NCBI RefSeq assembly: GCF_000724625.1
Contig: NZ_CP007139.1
Span: forward strand, 1,984,001-2,048,000
DNA length: 64,000 bases
Direction: 5' to 3'
Source of the DNA: Fimbriimonas ginsengisoli Gsoil 348
Lineage (GTDB): Bacteria > Armatimonadota > Fimbriimonadia > Fimbriimonadales > Fimbriimonadaceae
The notes beneath the pieces are model-generated. The model had not been told where the DNA came from and did no database searches. It was given only the letters and a program-made list of their open reading frames with translations. Both the position numbers and the translations under genes were made by a program. The number at the start of each line of letters is the position of its first letter. Within the stretch, counting starts at the first letter, position 1. Positions 48,051-55,166 of the stretch are shown here, piece by piece.

Positions 48051-49076
48051 ATGACGACTAACCTTAAGAGAGCTTTGGCCATCGCCGCCGGCGTGGCAAT
48101 CAGCGCCGCCGCCTTCACCCAGGGTCCTCCGCCTCCGGGTGGCCAAGGGGGCTGGGGCGGGCAAGGCGGACAGCCCGGGATGCCCGGCGGATTCGGGCCG
48201 GGGATGAGGCAGGGGCCGCCACGCCCGATGGGCGGGCCGATGATCCTGATGATTCCGCAGGTCCGCAAGGAGCTCGGCCTTTCCGAAGAGCAGGTCGACC
48301 AAATTCGTGAGGCGTTCCACCTTCCGGAGTTCATGGGTAACGACGGTCCTCCCCCTCCTGAGGGGGGCTTCGGTGGCGGCGGCTTTGGCGGAGGCCCCGG
48401 TGGCCCCGGCGGCCAAGGCGGCCCGGGCCGAGGTCCCGGCCGACCGGGTCAGGGTGGTCCCGAAGGCGGGTTCGGTGGCCCCGGTGGGCAAGGCCGTGGC
48501 CCGGAGGGACGCGGCGGACAGGGGCGGAAGCGCGAGGAAGACACGAAGCTGAAAGGGATTCTGTCGGAGCGGCAATTCGCCCGCTACCAACAGATCTCCC
48601 TGCAGATGGAAGGTCCAGGAGCGATCGTACGCCCTGAGCATGCCAAGGCGCTCGGTCTTTCGGAGGACCAGGTCGACGAGATCCACGAGATCCTGGATCG
48701 GAATCGACCGCGAGGGAATCGCGGTCCGGATGGTCCTGGCGGTGGGTTCGGCGGTCCCGGTAGGCCGGGCGGGCAAGGCGGACCGGGCTGGGGCGGGGAA
48801 GGCGGTCCTGGCGGTGGTCCTGGCCGACCGGGCCAGGGTGGCCCCGGAGGCGGGTTCGGCGGCCCTGGTGGCCCCGGCGGTCCCGGAGCAGAAGGTGGCT
48901 TCGGCGGACCTCCGCCTCAGGAGAACGAGGCGCAGCGCAGGCGAGTGAACGACGAGATCATGAAGGTGCTCACCGACGGGCAGCGGGACAAGTGGAAGTC
49001 GATGCTCGGCAAGCCGTTCGAACTGAAACGGCCGGCCAGGCGCGGAGATCGTCGGCCGGGTGGCGACGACGAATAG
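48051..49076 (+). CDS. Secreted Gly/Pro-rich Spy/CpxP-like protein
   Basis: 341 residues. Signal peptide (LKRALAIAAGVAISAAAFTQ), then Gly/Pro-rich low-complexity blocks (about residues 23-60, 105-160 and 220-300) separating helices that carry LTxxQ-type motifs: ELGLSEEQVDQIREAF, GILSERQFARYQQISL, ALGLSEDQVDEIHEIL and VLTDGQRDKWKSMLG. LTxxQ repeats are typical of Spy/CpxP/ZraP periplasmic chaperones that also restrain envelope sensor kinases. GAGGAG ribosome-binding site upstream of the ATG. Its position directly after a two-component system supports such a role. Function is inferred; the glycine content makes alignment weak. Confidence 0.75.
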   Translation: MTTNLKRALAIAAGVAISAAAFTQGPPPPGGQGGWGGQGGQPGMPGGFGPGMRQGPPRPMGGPMILMIPQVRKELGLSEEQVDQIREAFHLPEFMGNDGPPPPEGGFGGGGFGGGPGGPGGQGGPGRGPGRPGQGGPEGGFGGPGGQGRGPEGRGGQGRKREEDTKLKGILSERQFARYQQISLQMEGPGAIVRPEHAKALGLSEDQVDEIHEILDRNRPRGNRGPDGPGGGFGGPGRPGGQGGPGWGGEGGPGGGPGRPGQGGPGGGFGGPGGPGGPGAEGGFGGPPPQENEAQRRRVNDEIMKVLTDGQRDKWKSMLGKPFELKRPARRGDRRPGGDDE

Positions 49077-49091
49077 ACGCATCGCACGAAC

Positions 49092-49145
49092 CGACCCAAA
49101 GGGTCGTATAGGTCCATAAGGACCTATGCGACCCCTTTATTTTTT
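49092..49145 (+). terminator. Intrinsic terminator overlapping the next gene's start, with rival hairpins
   Basis: Stem C: GGGTCGTATAGG (49101-49112) pairs with CCTATGCGACCC (49124-49135), 12 bp with one G-U, and a T-rich run follows (49136-49145), a normal intrinsic terminator. Two smaller hairpins exclude it: CGACCC/GGGTCG (49092-49106) and ATAGGTCC/GGACCTAT (49108-49127). The ATG at 49126 lies in the stem of the second small hairpin and of stem C. This has the layout of an attenuator or start-codon switch. Confidence 0.6.
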
Positions 49146-49560
49146 GTCCATCGCTTCATTGCTTGCGGTGGGTTGCGCTCAGTCGCCAGAGGACCGGCTT
49201 GTCGGTAACTGGACGGTGGATGCCGAAGGAACGAAGATTCCGGACATTCCGATTCCCGATCTCGTAAAGCCTTTCCAAGAGCAGATACGGAATGTCCACG
49301 TAAAGCTTCTCTCGGACCGAACCTTCGTTCTCGCGAGTCCGACCGTCGTCGAAGGAAAGTGGAGCTATAAGGCGGGTGAGGTGGAATTCGTACCGGCAAA
49401 GCAACCCGATAAGTCGATGCTTCGCGGGTTCGACGCGGCGGCTTCGATGTTCACCGGCAAGACGGTCCGCGCGAAGCTGAATTCCGAGCAGACGACGCTC
49501 ACGGTGACGCAGGACACACCGATCGGTCAAGTGGTCCTTCGTCTTCGCAAGAGCGGCTAG
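49126..49560 (+). CDS. Hypothetical lipoprotein, 144 residues
   Basis: Signal peptide LYFLSIASLLAVGC with lipobox. The rest is beta-rich: RLVGNWTVDAEG, NVHVKLLSDRTFVLASPTVVEGKWSYKAGEVEFVP and TVRAKLNSEQTTLTVTQ, a pattern seen in small lipocalin-like or DUF4488-type lipoproteins that are named only by structure. It is 50 nt after the Spy-like gene and may be expressed by readthrough of the terminator whose stem contains its start codon. I do not recognise a specific family. Confidence 0.6.
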   Translation: MRPLYFLSIASLLAVGCAQSPEDRLVGNWTVDAEGTKIPDIPIPDLVKPFQEQIRNVHVKLLSDRTFVLASPTVVEGKWSYKAGEVEFVPAKQPDKSMLRGFDAAASMFTGKTVRAKLNSEQTTLTVTQDTPIGQVVLRLRKSG

Positions 49561-49687
49561 CGCCGGTTGCCTCGTCTTGTAGCATCTGGTTCGGCATCAG
49601 CCGACCCTCGGCGATCCACGAATTCAGCGTAGAGATTTCGGCGGGGCCGTATTTCTGTCCGTCGGGAGCGATAACGAAGTAGCGCAC
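49499..49687 (-). pseudogene. Remnant of a GYF_2-domain protein
   Basis: 62 residues from a GTG: RYFVIAPDGQKYGPAEISTL NSWIAEGRLMPNQMLQDEATG matches the GYF_2 (DUF4339) domain found at the start of larger membrane proteins. After EATG the frame loses similarity (GASRSCEDEGPL) and runs into the antisense of the preceding lipoprotein gene, then stops. The rest of a normal gene is missing, so this is best read as a truncated or decayed copy, though a short functional protein cannot be excluded. Confidence 0.55.
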
Positions 49688-49739
49688 CCTAACAGGATAA
49701 CTTGCTCCGGGCGGTATTGGCAGGTAGCCTAACGCAGCA

Positions 49740-51356
49740 ATGCGCGAGTTAAGCTGCGACGTACTAATCGTGGGGGGTGGTACCGGTGGGTGTGCCGCCG
49801 CGCTCGCGGCTTGCGCTCTGGGCTGCCGCGTGGTCATGGCGGAGGAAACCGACTGGATCGGAGGGCAGCTCACCGCTCAGGCGGTGCCGCCCGACGAGCA
49901 CCCGTGGATCGAGCAGTTCGGTTGCACCGCCCGGTACCGGCGGTACCGAAACTTGGTTCGGTCTCACTACCGGGAGCACACGCCACTCCTAGGCCGTTAT
50001 CGAGACGACCTTCGGCTCAACCCCGGCGGGGGATGGGTCAGCCGATTGTGCCACGAGCCGGGAATCGGGCATCAGGTGCTTCAGCGGATGCTCGCCCCTT
50101 ATCTCGCCACCGGCCAACTGCGCGTCCTGCTGAAGCACGTGCCGGTGGAAGCCGACGTCGACGGCGATGAAGCCCGGTGCGTGACCTTCGTTTCGGTCGG
50201 CGCTCGCGAGGAGCTTACGGTTTGGGCGCCGTACGTTCTTGACGCCACCGAGCTCGGCGACCTGCTCAGGGTAACCGACACCGAGTACGTGGTGGGCGCG
50301 GAGTCCAAGGCCGACACCGGCGAAGAGCACGCCGTGGATGGTCCAGCGGAGCCGCAGAACGTGCAAGGGCTCACGTGGGTATTTGCCATGGCGCACGACG
50401 AAGGCTCGAACCGGGTGATCGACCGTCCCGAGCAGTACGAGGGGTGGCGCGCGTTCCAGCCGAAGTTTTGGCCCGGCCCGCTGATCGGCTTCGACGACTT
50501 AAACCCTCAAACGAACCGTCCGCGTCACATTCCCCTGTTCAGCGACGATTGGTTCTGCCTCTTCAAGTATCGGCAGATCGTGGAGCCGTCGCGATTCGAG
50601 CCTGGAACGGTGCCTCATCCGGTTACCATCGTGAACTGGCCGATGAACGACTATTTCCTCGGCAGCGTGATCGACGTCGACGACGACTGGAATCCGGCGG
50701 CCTGCGACCACGTTCCTTACGCGGGCGGGGAGACCTCGGCCGAGCGATTGCTCGACGCCAAGGAGCTTTCGTGGTGCCTCCTCTATTGGCTGCAAACCGA
50801 AGCGCCGCGCCCCGATGGTGGAGTCGGGTACCCCGGCCTCTACCTACGACCCGACATTATGGGGACCGACGACGGGTTTGCCAAGGCGGCCTACATTCGG
50901 GAGTCACGCCGCATCGTTGCGCGGGCGACCGTGCGCGAGTACGACGTATCCGCTGCCGCCAACCCGGGCCGGGATCGAGGCCGGGAGTATCCGGATTCCA
51001 TCGGAATCGGGGCGTACCGAGTCGACCTCCATCCAAGCACCAGCGGCGAATCGTACATCGATTTCAGCTCTTTACCGTTCCAGATTCCGCTCGGGGCCCT
51101 GGTGCCGGTCCGGATGAAGAACATCATTCCGGCGGCGAAAAACATTGGGGTGACCCACATTACGAACGGCTGCTACCGCCTGCACCCGGTCGAGTGGAAT
51201 ATCGGCGAGGCAGCCGGCCTTCTCGCCGCGTTCTGTTGGCGTCGGGAGATGGCGCCGGCCAGAGTCTACGAAAATTCGGAGCTGACGAAAGAGTTCCAAC
51301 AGCTCCTTATCGACCAGGGGGTTGAAATCGAGTGGCCCCAGTTACGGGCGCTGTAG
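49740..51356 (+). CDS. FAD-dependent oxidoreductase (FAD_oxidored family)
   Basis: 538 residues. DVLIVGGGTGGCAAALAACALGCRVVMAEETDWIGGQLTAQAVPPDEHPWIE is the dinucleotide-binding fold followed by the family's GGQ-x-T block. YVLDATELGDLL is a conserved loop, and MKNIIPAAKNIGVTHITNGCYRLHPVEWNIGEAAGLLAAF is the C-terminal FAD-binding end. Relatives act in polysaccharide or sugar-derivative metabolism in Planctomycetes-like and Armatimonadota-like genomes; the substrate is not known. No signal peptide. It is followed 11 nt later by a secreted protein gene. Confidence 0.85.
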   Translation: MRELSCDVLIVGGGTGGCAAALAACALGCRVVMAEETDWIGGQLTAQAVPPDEHPWIEQFGCTARYRRYRNLVRSHYREHTPLLGRYRDDLRLNPGGGWVSRLCHEPGIGHQVLQRMLAPYLATGQLRVLLKHVPVEADVDGDEARCVTFVSVGAREELTVWAPYVLDATELGDLLRVTDTEYVVGAESKADTGEEHAVDGPAEPQNVQGLTWVFAMAHDEGSNRVIDRPEQYEGWRAFQPKFWPGPLIGFDDLNPQTNRPRHIPLFSDDWFCLFKYRQIVEPSRFEPGTVPHPVTIVNWPMNDYFLGSVIDVDDDWNPAACDHVPYAGGETSAERLLDAKELSWCLLYWLQTEAPRPDGGVGYPGLYLRPDIMGTDDGFAKAAYIRESRRIVARATVREYDVSAAANPGRDRGREYPDSIGIGAYRVDLHPSTSGESYIDFSSLPFQIPLGALVPVRMKNIIPAAKNIGVTHITNGCYRLHPVEWNIGEAAGLLAAFCWRREMAPARVYENSELTKEFQQLLIDQGVEIEWPQLRAL

Positions 51357-51367
51357 GTGAAGAGAAC

Positions 51368-52099
51368 ATGATCGCCCTTATCGGATACTTGCTTCTCGCT
51401 CCCCAAGCATTTTCGGCTTCTCTTCCCGGAGGAACTCGGCTCAAGTTGGTCGCGGTTTCGGACAGCGCAGGTAAGCGCACATGGTCTCCCTCGGGAGCCT
51501 CGCTCGCGCAGCCTCCTATGCCGGCCAGGCTTGTAAAGCTTACGCCGGGGGCCGCCCCGCACGTCCGCCTTCTGTTCGCGGAAGTCGGGACCAGAAAATC
51601 GGTTCCGCCAGGAGTGGCGTTTCAAGTAGTCGGAGGACCGGTCAGGCCCGCCGCGCTAGTACACAAGGAGGGTTCCTCCCGAGCCCCGAAGTGGCTGGCG
51701 TATGCAATCGCGAACCACCGCGGCGCCTCGGCGGCGGTCAGAATCGGTGTCGCGACGGGAAGCTGGAAGACCGTCGGCACTGTGACGCCGCAGGGTACGG
51801 CGGGGCTGAAACGTAGCGGCATCGGGTTCCTTCGCATGGCTCGCCCGGACGCGCAGAGGAAAAATGCGGTGGTCGTCGACGTCGTCCTCCCGGTCGATCC
51901 GGATTCGCAGGATTTCCGTGTCCAAGTCTTGGACCGGAGGGGAAAGGCGTTGCCGTTCCTCTCGTCCGAAACCGATCAAGGAAGCGTCCTGCCCACCCGG
52001 ATCTGGTTCACTGGCCGCTACGAAGTAGTCGGCCACGTCGAGCTCCAAACCCGCCCTTACGTCTGGAAGACGTTTAAGGGCGTCGTATTCGACAAGTAG
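51368..52099 (+). CDS. Hypothetical secreted protein, 243 residues
   Basis: Signal peptide (IALIGYLLLAPQAFSA). Otherwise beta-rich with no recognised family: TRLKLVAVSDSAGKRTWSPSG, AAVRIGVATGSWKTVGTVTPQG, KNAVVVDVVLPVDPDSQDFRVQVLDRRGKALPFLSSET and YEVVGHVELQTRPYVWKTFKGVVFD. AGGTGAAGAGA lies just upstream of the ATG, a good ribosome-binding site. It follows the FAD enzyme in an apparent operon. REP-B cluster 3 begins after the stop. Confidence 0.6.
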   Translation: MIALIGYLLLAPQAFSASLPGGTRLKLVAVSDSAGKRTWSPSGASLAQPPMPARLVKLTPGAAPHVRLLFAEVGTRKSVPPGVAFQVVGGPVRPAALVHKEGSSRAPKWLAYAIANHRGASAAVRIGVATGSWKTVGTVTPQGTAGLKRSGIGFLRMARPDAQRKNAVVVDVVLPVDPDSQDFRVQVLDRRGKALPFLSSETDQGSVLPTRIWFTGRYEVVGHVELQTRPYVWKTFKGVVFDK

Positions 52100-52101
52100 C
52101 C

Positions 52102-52342
52102 GTGGCACTGGCATCTTGCCAGTGGGTTCCAAGGGCTTCCAGCCCTTGGCCGTTTCGTTTTGGGGTTCATCGGCTGGGAGCCGATGCTACAGCCGATCGT
52201 GGCACTGGCTTCCAGCCAGTGGGTCCCAGGGGCATCTTGCCCCTGGCCCATTTACACGACCAGGATGGTCGTGATACACACGGGCTGGAAGCACCGTGCC
52301 ACGTTGGTGGTGATACACACGGGCTGGAAGCACCGTGCCACG
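52102..52342. repeat. REP-B hairpin cluster 3
   Basis: The longest cluster. Hairpins in order: ACTGGCATCTTGCCAGT, AAGGGCTTCCAGCCCTT, ATCGGCTGGGAGCCGAT, ACTGGCTTCCAGCCAGT, GGGGCATCTTGCCCC, ACGACCAGGATGGTCGT, then two near-identical copies of a unit containing GGGCTGGAAGCACCGTGCCACG, which are imperfect. It ends where pckA ends on the other strand. Confidence 0.85.
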
Positions 52343-53878
52343 TTAGGTGAACTTGGCGATGTTTGCTTCGAACATCGACTTTAGCTCGTTGGCTTTGGCG
52401 TCGTAGGCGGCGGGGTCGGCCCAGGTGCCACGGGGTTGGAGGACTTCGGTGGGAACTCCGGGGCAGGAGGTTGGTAGGTGGAGGCCGAAGATAGGATCGA
52501 TGTCGTAGGGGACTTCGTCCAACTCACCTTCGAACGCGGCCTTCAGCATCGCCCGCGTATACCGCAGCTTCATTCGCTCGCCGACTCCGTACGGTCCGCC
52601 GGTCCAGCCGGTATTAACCAACCAAACCTTGGCACCGTGCCGCTCGATCTTCTCCTTTAGCAGGTCGGCGTACGCCTTGGGGTGGAGAGGCAGGAACGGG
52701 GCGCCGAAGCAGGTGGAGAAGACGGCTTGGGGCTCCTTGATTCCGGCCTCGGTCCCGGCGACCTTGGCGGTGTAGCCGTTGAGGAAGTAGTACATTGCCT
52801 GCTCCGGCGTGAGCCGGGCGATCGGCGGAAGGACGCCCATCGCATCGGCGGTGAGGAAGACGATGTTCTTGGGATGGCCGCCCATGCTTGGAAGCACGGC
52901 GTTCTCGATGTGCTCGATCGGGTAGGCGGCCCGTGTGTTCTCGGTGAGCGAGTCGTCGTTGTAATCCGGCGTGCCGTCCGGACGGAGCACCACGTTCTCG
53001 AGAACCGCGCCGCGCCGGATCGCGTGGAAGATCTCCGGCTCGCCTTCTTCGCTCAGCTTGATGCACTTGGCGTAGCACCCGCCCTCGATGTTGAAGACCC
53101 CCTTGTCGGTCCAACCGTGCTCGTCGTCGCCGATAAGCCGGCGCTCCGGGTCGGCCGAAAGCGTAGTCTTTCCGGTACCGGAAAGTCCGAAGAAAAGTGC
53201 GGTATCCCCTTCTTGGCCGATGTTGGCCGAACAATGCATGCTCAACACTCCCTCCAGTGGAAGGAGGTAGTTCATGATCGTGAAGACCGACTTCTTCATC
53301 TCACCGGCATACTCGGTGCCGCCGATAAGGACCTGTTTCTCGGCGAAGTTGAGGGCGATGACCGCATCCCCTTTGGTCCCTTCGGTGGCGGGGTCCATCT
53401 TTCGTTTGCCGAAGTCGACGATCGTCCAATCCGGCTCGAATTTGGCCAACTCCTCGGCGGTTGGGCGGATCAGGAGCTGCTTGATGAACAGAGCGTGGTA
53501 AGGGCGCTCCACGATGAAGCGAGCGGCGATCCGGTGGTCGGGATCCGCACCGCCGAAGGTGTCGATGACATAAAGCTTTCGACCAACCGCATATTCCGCG
53601 AAGAGGTTGCCGATCTTGGCGAAGGTGTCGGGCGACATCGGGGCGGTGTTCTCCCACCAGATGTTGTTTTCGCAGCCCGGCTCCCGCACGATGTGCTTGT
53701 CCTTGGGCGTTCGTCCGGTGTACTTCCCGGTGTAGGCGACAACGGCGCCGCTGCTCGCCATTTTGCACTCGTCGACCGCCAGACAGTCGCTGATCAGGGT
53801 TTCGACGGAAGGATTGTAAACGGCTTCGGCCCGTTGGAGGTCGATTGGCATGGTGAGGGTGGTGGTGGACGACGACAT
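52343..53878 (-). CDS. pckA: Phosphoenolpyruvate carboxykinase (ATP)
   Basis: Gluconeogenesis: oxaloacetate plus ATP to PEP, CO2 and ADP. 511 residues. Substrate segment GRTPKDKHIVREP, the P-loop FFGLSGTGKTTLSADPERRLIGDDEHGW with metal-binding Asp and His, GVFNIEGGCYAKCI, the Arg of NTRAAYPIEHIENA, FLTADAMGVLPP, and WLVNTGWTGGPYGVGERMKLRYTRAML are all intact. The enzyme stands alone, with REP-B clusters against both ends (52102-52342 and 53944-54147), so its transcript is insulated on each side. Confidence 0.96.
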   Translation of the reverse strand: MSSSTTTLTMPIDLQRAEAVYNPSVETLISDCLAVDECKMASSGAVVAYTGKYTGRTPKDKHIVREPGCENNIWWENTAPMSPDTFAKIGNLFAEYAVGRKLYVIDTFGGADPDHRIAARFIVERPYHALFIKQLLIRPTAEELAKFEPDWTIVDFGKRKMDPATEGTKGDAVIALNFAEKQVLIGGTEYAGEMKKSVFTIMNYLLPLEGVLSMHCSANIGQEGDTALFFGLSGTGKTTLSADPERRLIGDDEHGWTDKGVFNIEGGCYAKCIKLSEEGEPEIFHAIRRGAVLENVVLRPDGTPDYNDDSLTENTRAAYPIEHIENAVLPSMGGHPKNIVFLTADAMGVLPPIARLTPEQAMYYFLNGYTAKVAGTEAGIKEPQAVFSTCFGAPFLPLHPKAYADLLKEKIERHGAKVWLVNTGWTGGPYGVGERMKLRYTRAMLKAAFEGELDEVPYDIDPIFGLHLPTSCPGVPTEVLQPRGTWADPAAYDAKANELKSMFEANIAKFT

Positions 53879-53943
53879 CGTTGGCGTATTCCCTTCGGCC
53901 TCACCGGATGGCGGCGGCCGATCAAAAGTTTACCGCCCCCAGC

Positions 53944-54147
53944 GGCACTGGCATCTTGCCAGTGGGTCCCAAGGGCTTCCAGCCCTTGGCCCTTTTTCAC
54001 ACGACCAGGGTGGTCGAGGGTTCATAGGCAGGGTGCCTGTGCCAAGTGGCACTGGCTTCCAGCCAGTGGGTGCCAAGGGCAAGATGCCCTTGGCCGATCA
54101 CACGACCAGGATGGTCGTGAGACACATGGGCTGGAAGCCCATGCCAC
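53944..54147. repeat. REP-B hairpin cluster 4
   Basis: Hairpins ACTGGCATCTTGCCAGT, AAGGGCTTCCAGCCCTT, a short CACGACCAGGGTGGTCG, AGGCAGGGTGCCT, ACTGGCTTCCAGCCAGT, AAGGGCAAGATGCCCTT, ACGACCAGGATGGTCGT and ATGGGCTGGAAGCCCAT. It lies upstream of pckA and against the end of purS. Confidence 0.85.
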
Positions 54148-54375
54148 TTATGGTTCGATGCGGTAATCCTCGATGACCGGGTTGGCGAGGAGCTTGTCGC
54201 ACATCTCTTTCACCCGGACTTCATCGTAGGAATCGACCTTCAGCTCGATCAGCTTGCCGATCCGCACCTCTTCGACTTCGCTGAATCCAAGCTTCTGAAG
54301 CGCGCCCGAGACGGTTCGCCCCGCGGAGTCGAGAAGAGAGGGCTTGAGCGTCACATAAACGCGGACCGTGGGCAT
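54148..54375 (-). CDS. purS: Phosphoribosylformylglycinamidine synthase subunit PurS
   Basis: Small subunit of the three-part FGAM synthase (PurS-PurQ-PurL) of purine synthesis. 75 residues from the ATG at 54375. VRVYVTLKPSLLDSAGRTVSGALQKLGFSEVEEVRIGKLIEL and the C-terminal DKLLANPVIEDYRIE match the family throughout. In most genomes purS sits directly before purQ and purL; neither gene is near, so it is an isolated copy here. The REP-B cluster 4 begins at its stop. Confidence 0.85.
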   Translation of the reverse strand: MPTVRVYVTLKPSLLDSAGRTVSGALQKLGFSEVEEVRIGKLIELKVDSYDEVRVKEMCDKLLANPVIEDYRIEP

Positions 54376-54458
54376 GTGGCGATTTTGGCACACGGCGGGC
54401 GGCGGTCTTCTGGTTTATACGCCGAACCCAGTTCAGGTGTCGGCTCAAAGCCAGAAGC

Positions 54459-54788
54459 TCACACGTAGGCCACGGTGATCGCGCCTTGCCGTTGATCGGG
54501 CTTGGCCCTCTTGTGAATGACGATCTCCACGTCCAATCCGAAACATATGAGGAAGTGGAGCAAACGCTCGGTGGAGAATTCACTCAAACGACCCCTGATG
54601 ATCTTGGATACCTTGGGCTGGTCAACCCCCATTAGATCCGCCGCTTGGTTCTGGGTAAGACCACGCGCTTCAATAACATCTTGGATAGCACTGGCGATCT
54701 TTGCCTTCGCAAGACGCTCTTCGGGATTGGACAGACCCAAGTCGGCAAACACGTTTCCACTTCCACGCTCCACGATTTCTTCAATCAT
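54459..54788 (-). CDS. higA: HigA-like antitoxin (XRE helix-turn-helix)
   Basis: 109 residues. XRE DNA-binding domain ERLAKAKIASAIQDVIEARGLTQNQAADLMGVDQPKVSKIIRGRLSEFSTERLLHFLICFGLDVEIVI with the recognition helix around QPKVSKIIRG. It pairs with the HigB-like toxin gene upstream, in the toxin-first order typical of higBA, and overlaps it by ATGA. A longer form from GTG 54806 is possible. It neutralises the toxin and represses the operon. Confidence 0.85.
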   Translation of the reverse strand: MIEEIVERGSGNVFADLGLSNPEERLAKAKIASAIQDVIEARGLTQNQAADLMGVDQPKVSKIIRGRLSEFSTERLLHFLICFGLDVEIVIHKRAKPDQRQGAITVAYV

Positions 54789-55105
54789 TTCCTCTTCTCT
54801 TGCCACCGCTTGTACTCCTCTTCGGCTTGCTTAAGCCGGCTTCTAATCAGTTCGACTTCCTGCTTCGGGGTTGCGATGCCGGACTTGGATTTCTTCTGAA
54901 AGCAATGCAAAACGAAGACAGCCTCCGCGAACCGCACCGTATAAACTGCCCGATAAGCATCGCCGTCATCAGTGGCGACAACTTCGAGGACTCCAGCATC
55001 GCCGAATCCTTTTAGCGGTTTTGCCGCTACGTGTTTCTTGCCCTCCTGGGCTCGATACAGCGCAAAACCCACATCGCCCTGAACCCCTTCGGGAAAGGAT
55101 TTCAA
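54785..55105 (-). CDS. higB: HigB-like toxin (Gp49/DUF891), possibly start-impaired
   Basis: 106 residues from a TTG. YRAQEGKKHVAAKPLKGFGDAGVLEVVATDDGDAYRAVYTVRFAEAVFVLHCFQKKSKSGIATPKQEVELIRSRLKQA is the Gp49/HigB-family mRNA interferase core; the GDAYRAVYTVRF and LHCFQKKS blocks are intact. In-frame codons upstream read KPVFWIASSRKDLKSF, which matches the family's N-terminal strand, but no ATG, GTG or TTG precedes them before a TAA 27 codons or fewer upstream. Either translation begins at CTT or the toxin is shortened and possibly inactive. Antitoxin gene is adjacent. Confidence 0.75.
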   Translation of the reverse strand: MKSFPEGVQGDVGFALYRAQEGKKHVAAKPLKGFGDAGVLEVVATDDGDAYRAVYTVRFAEAVFVLHCFQKKSKSGIATPKQEVELIRSRLKQAEEEYKRWQEKRK

Positions 55106-55166
55106 GTCTTTCCTGCTGGAGGCGATCCAGAAGACTGGTTTAAGCTGTTAACCCATTATGCCAGCA

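Noticed and set aside
47982-49082. 366-codon open frame antisense to the Spy-like gene
   Set aside because: It arises from the Gly/Pro codon bias of the sense gene; composition is repetitive Ala/Arg/Thr and it has no start signal or homology.
52102-52342. Possible CRISPR-like array of repeated units
   Set aside because: Units are hairpins of varying sequence with no constant repeat plus unique spacer pattern, and no cas gene is in the window.
52682-54166. 494-codon open frame antisense to pckA
   Set aside because: Fully covered by intact pckA on the other strand and then by REP-B repeats; no domain is recognisable.
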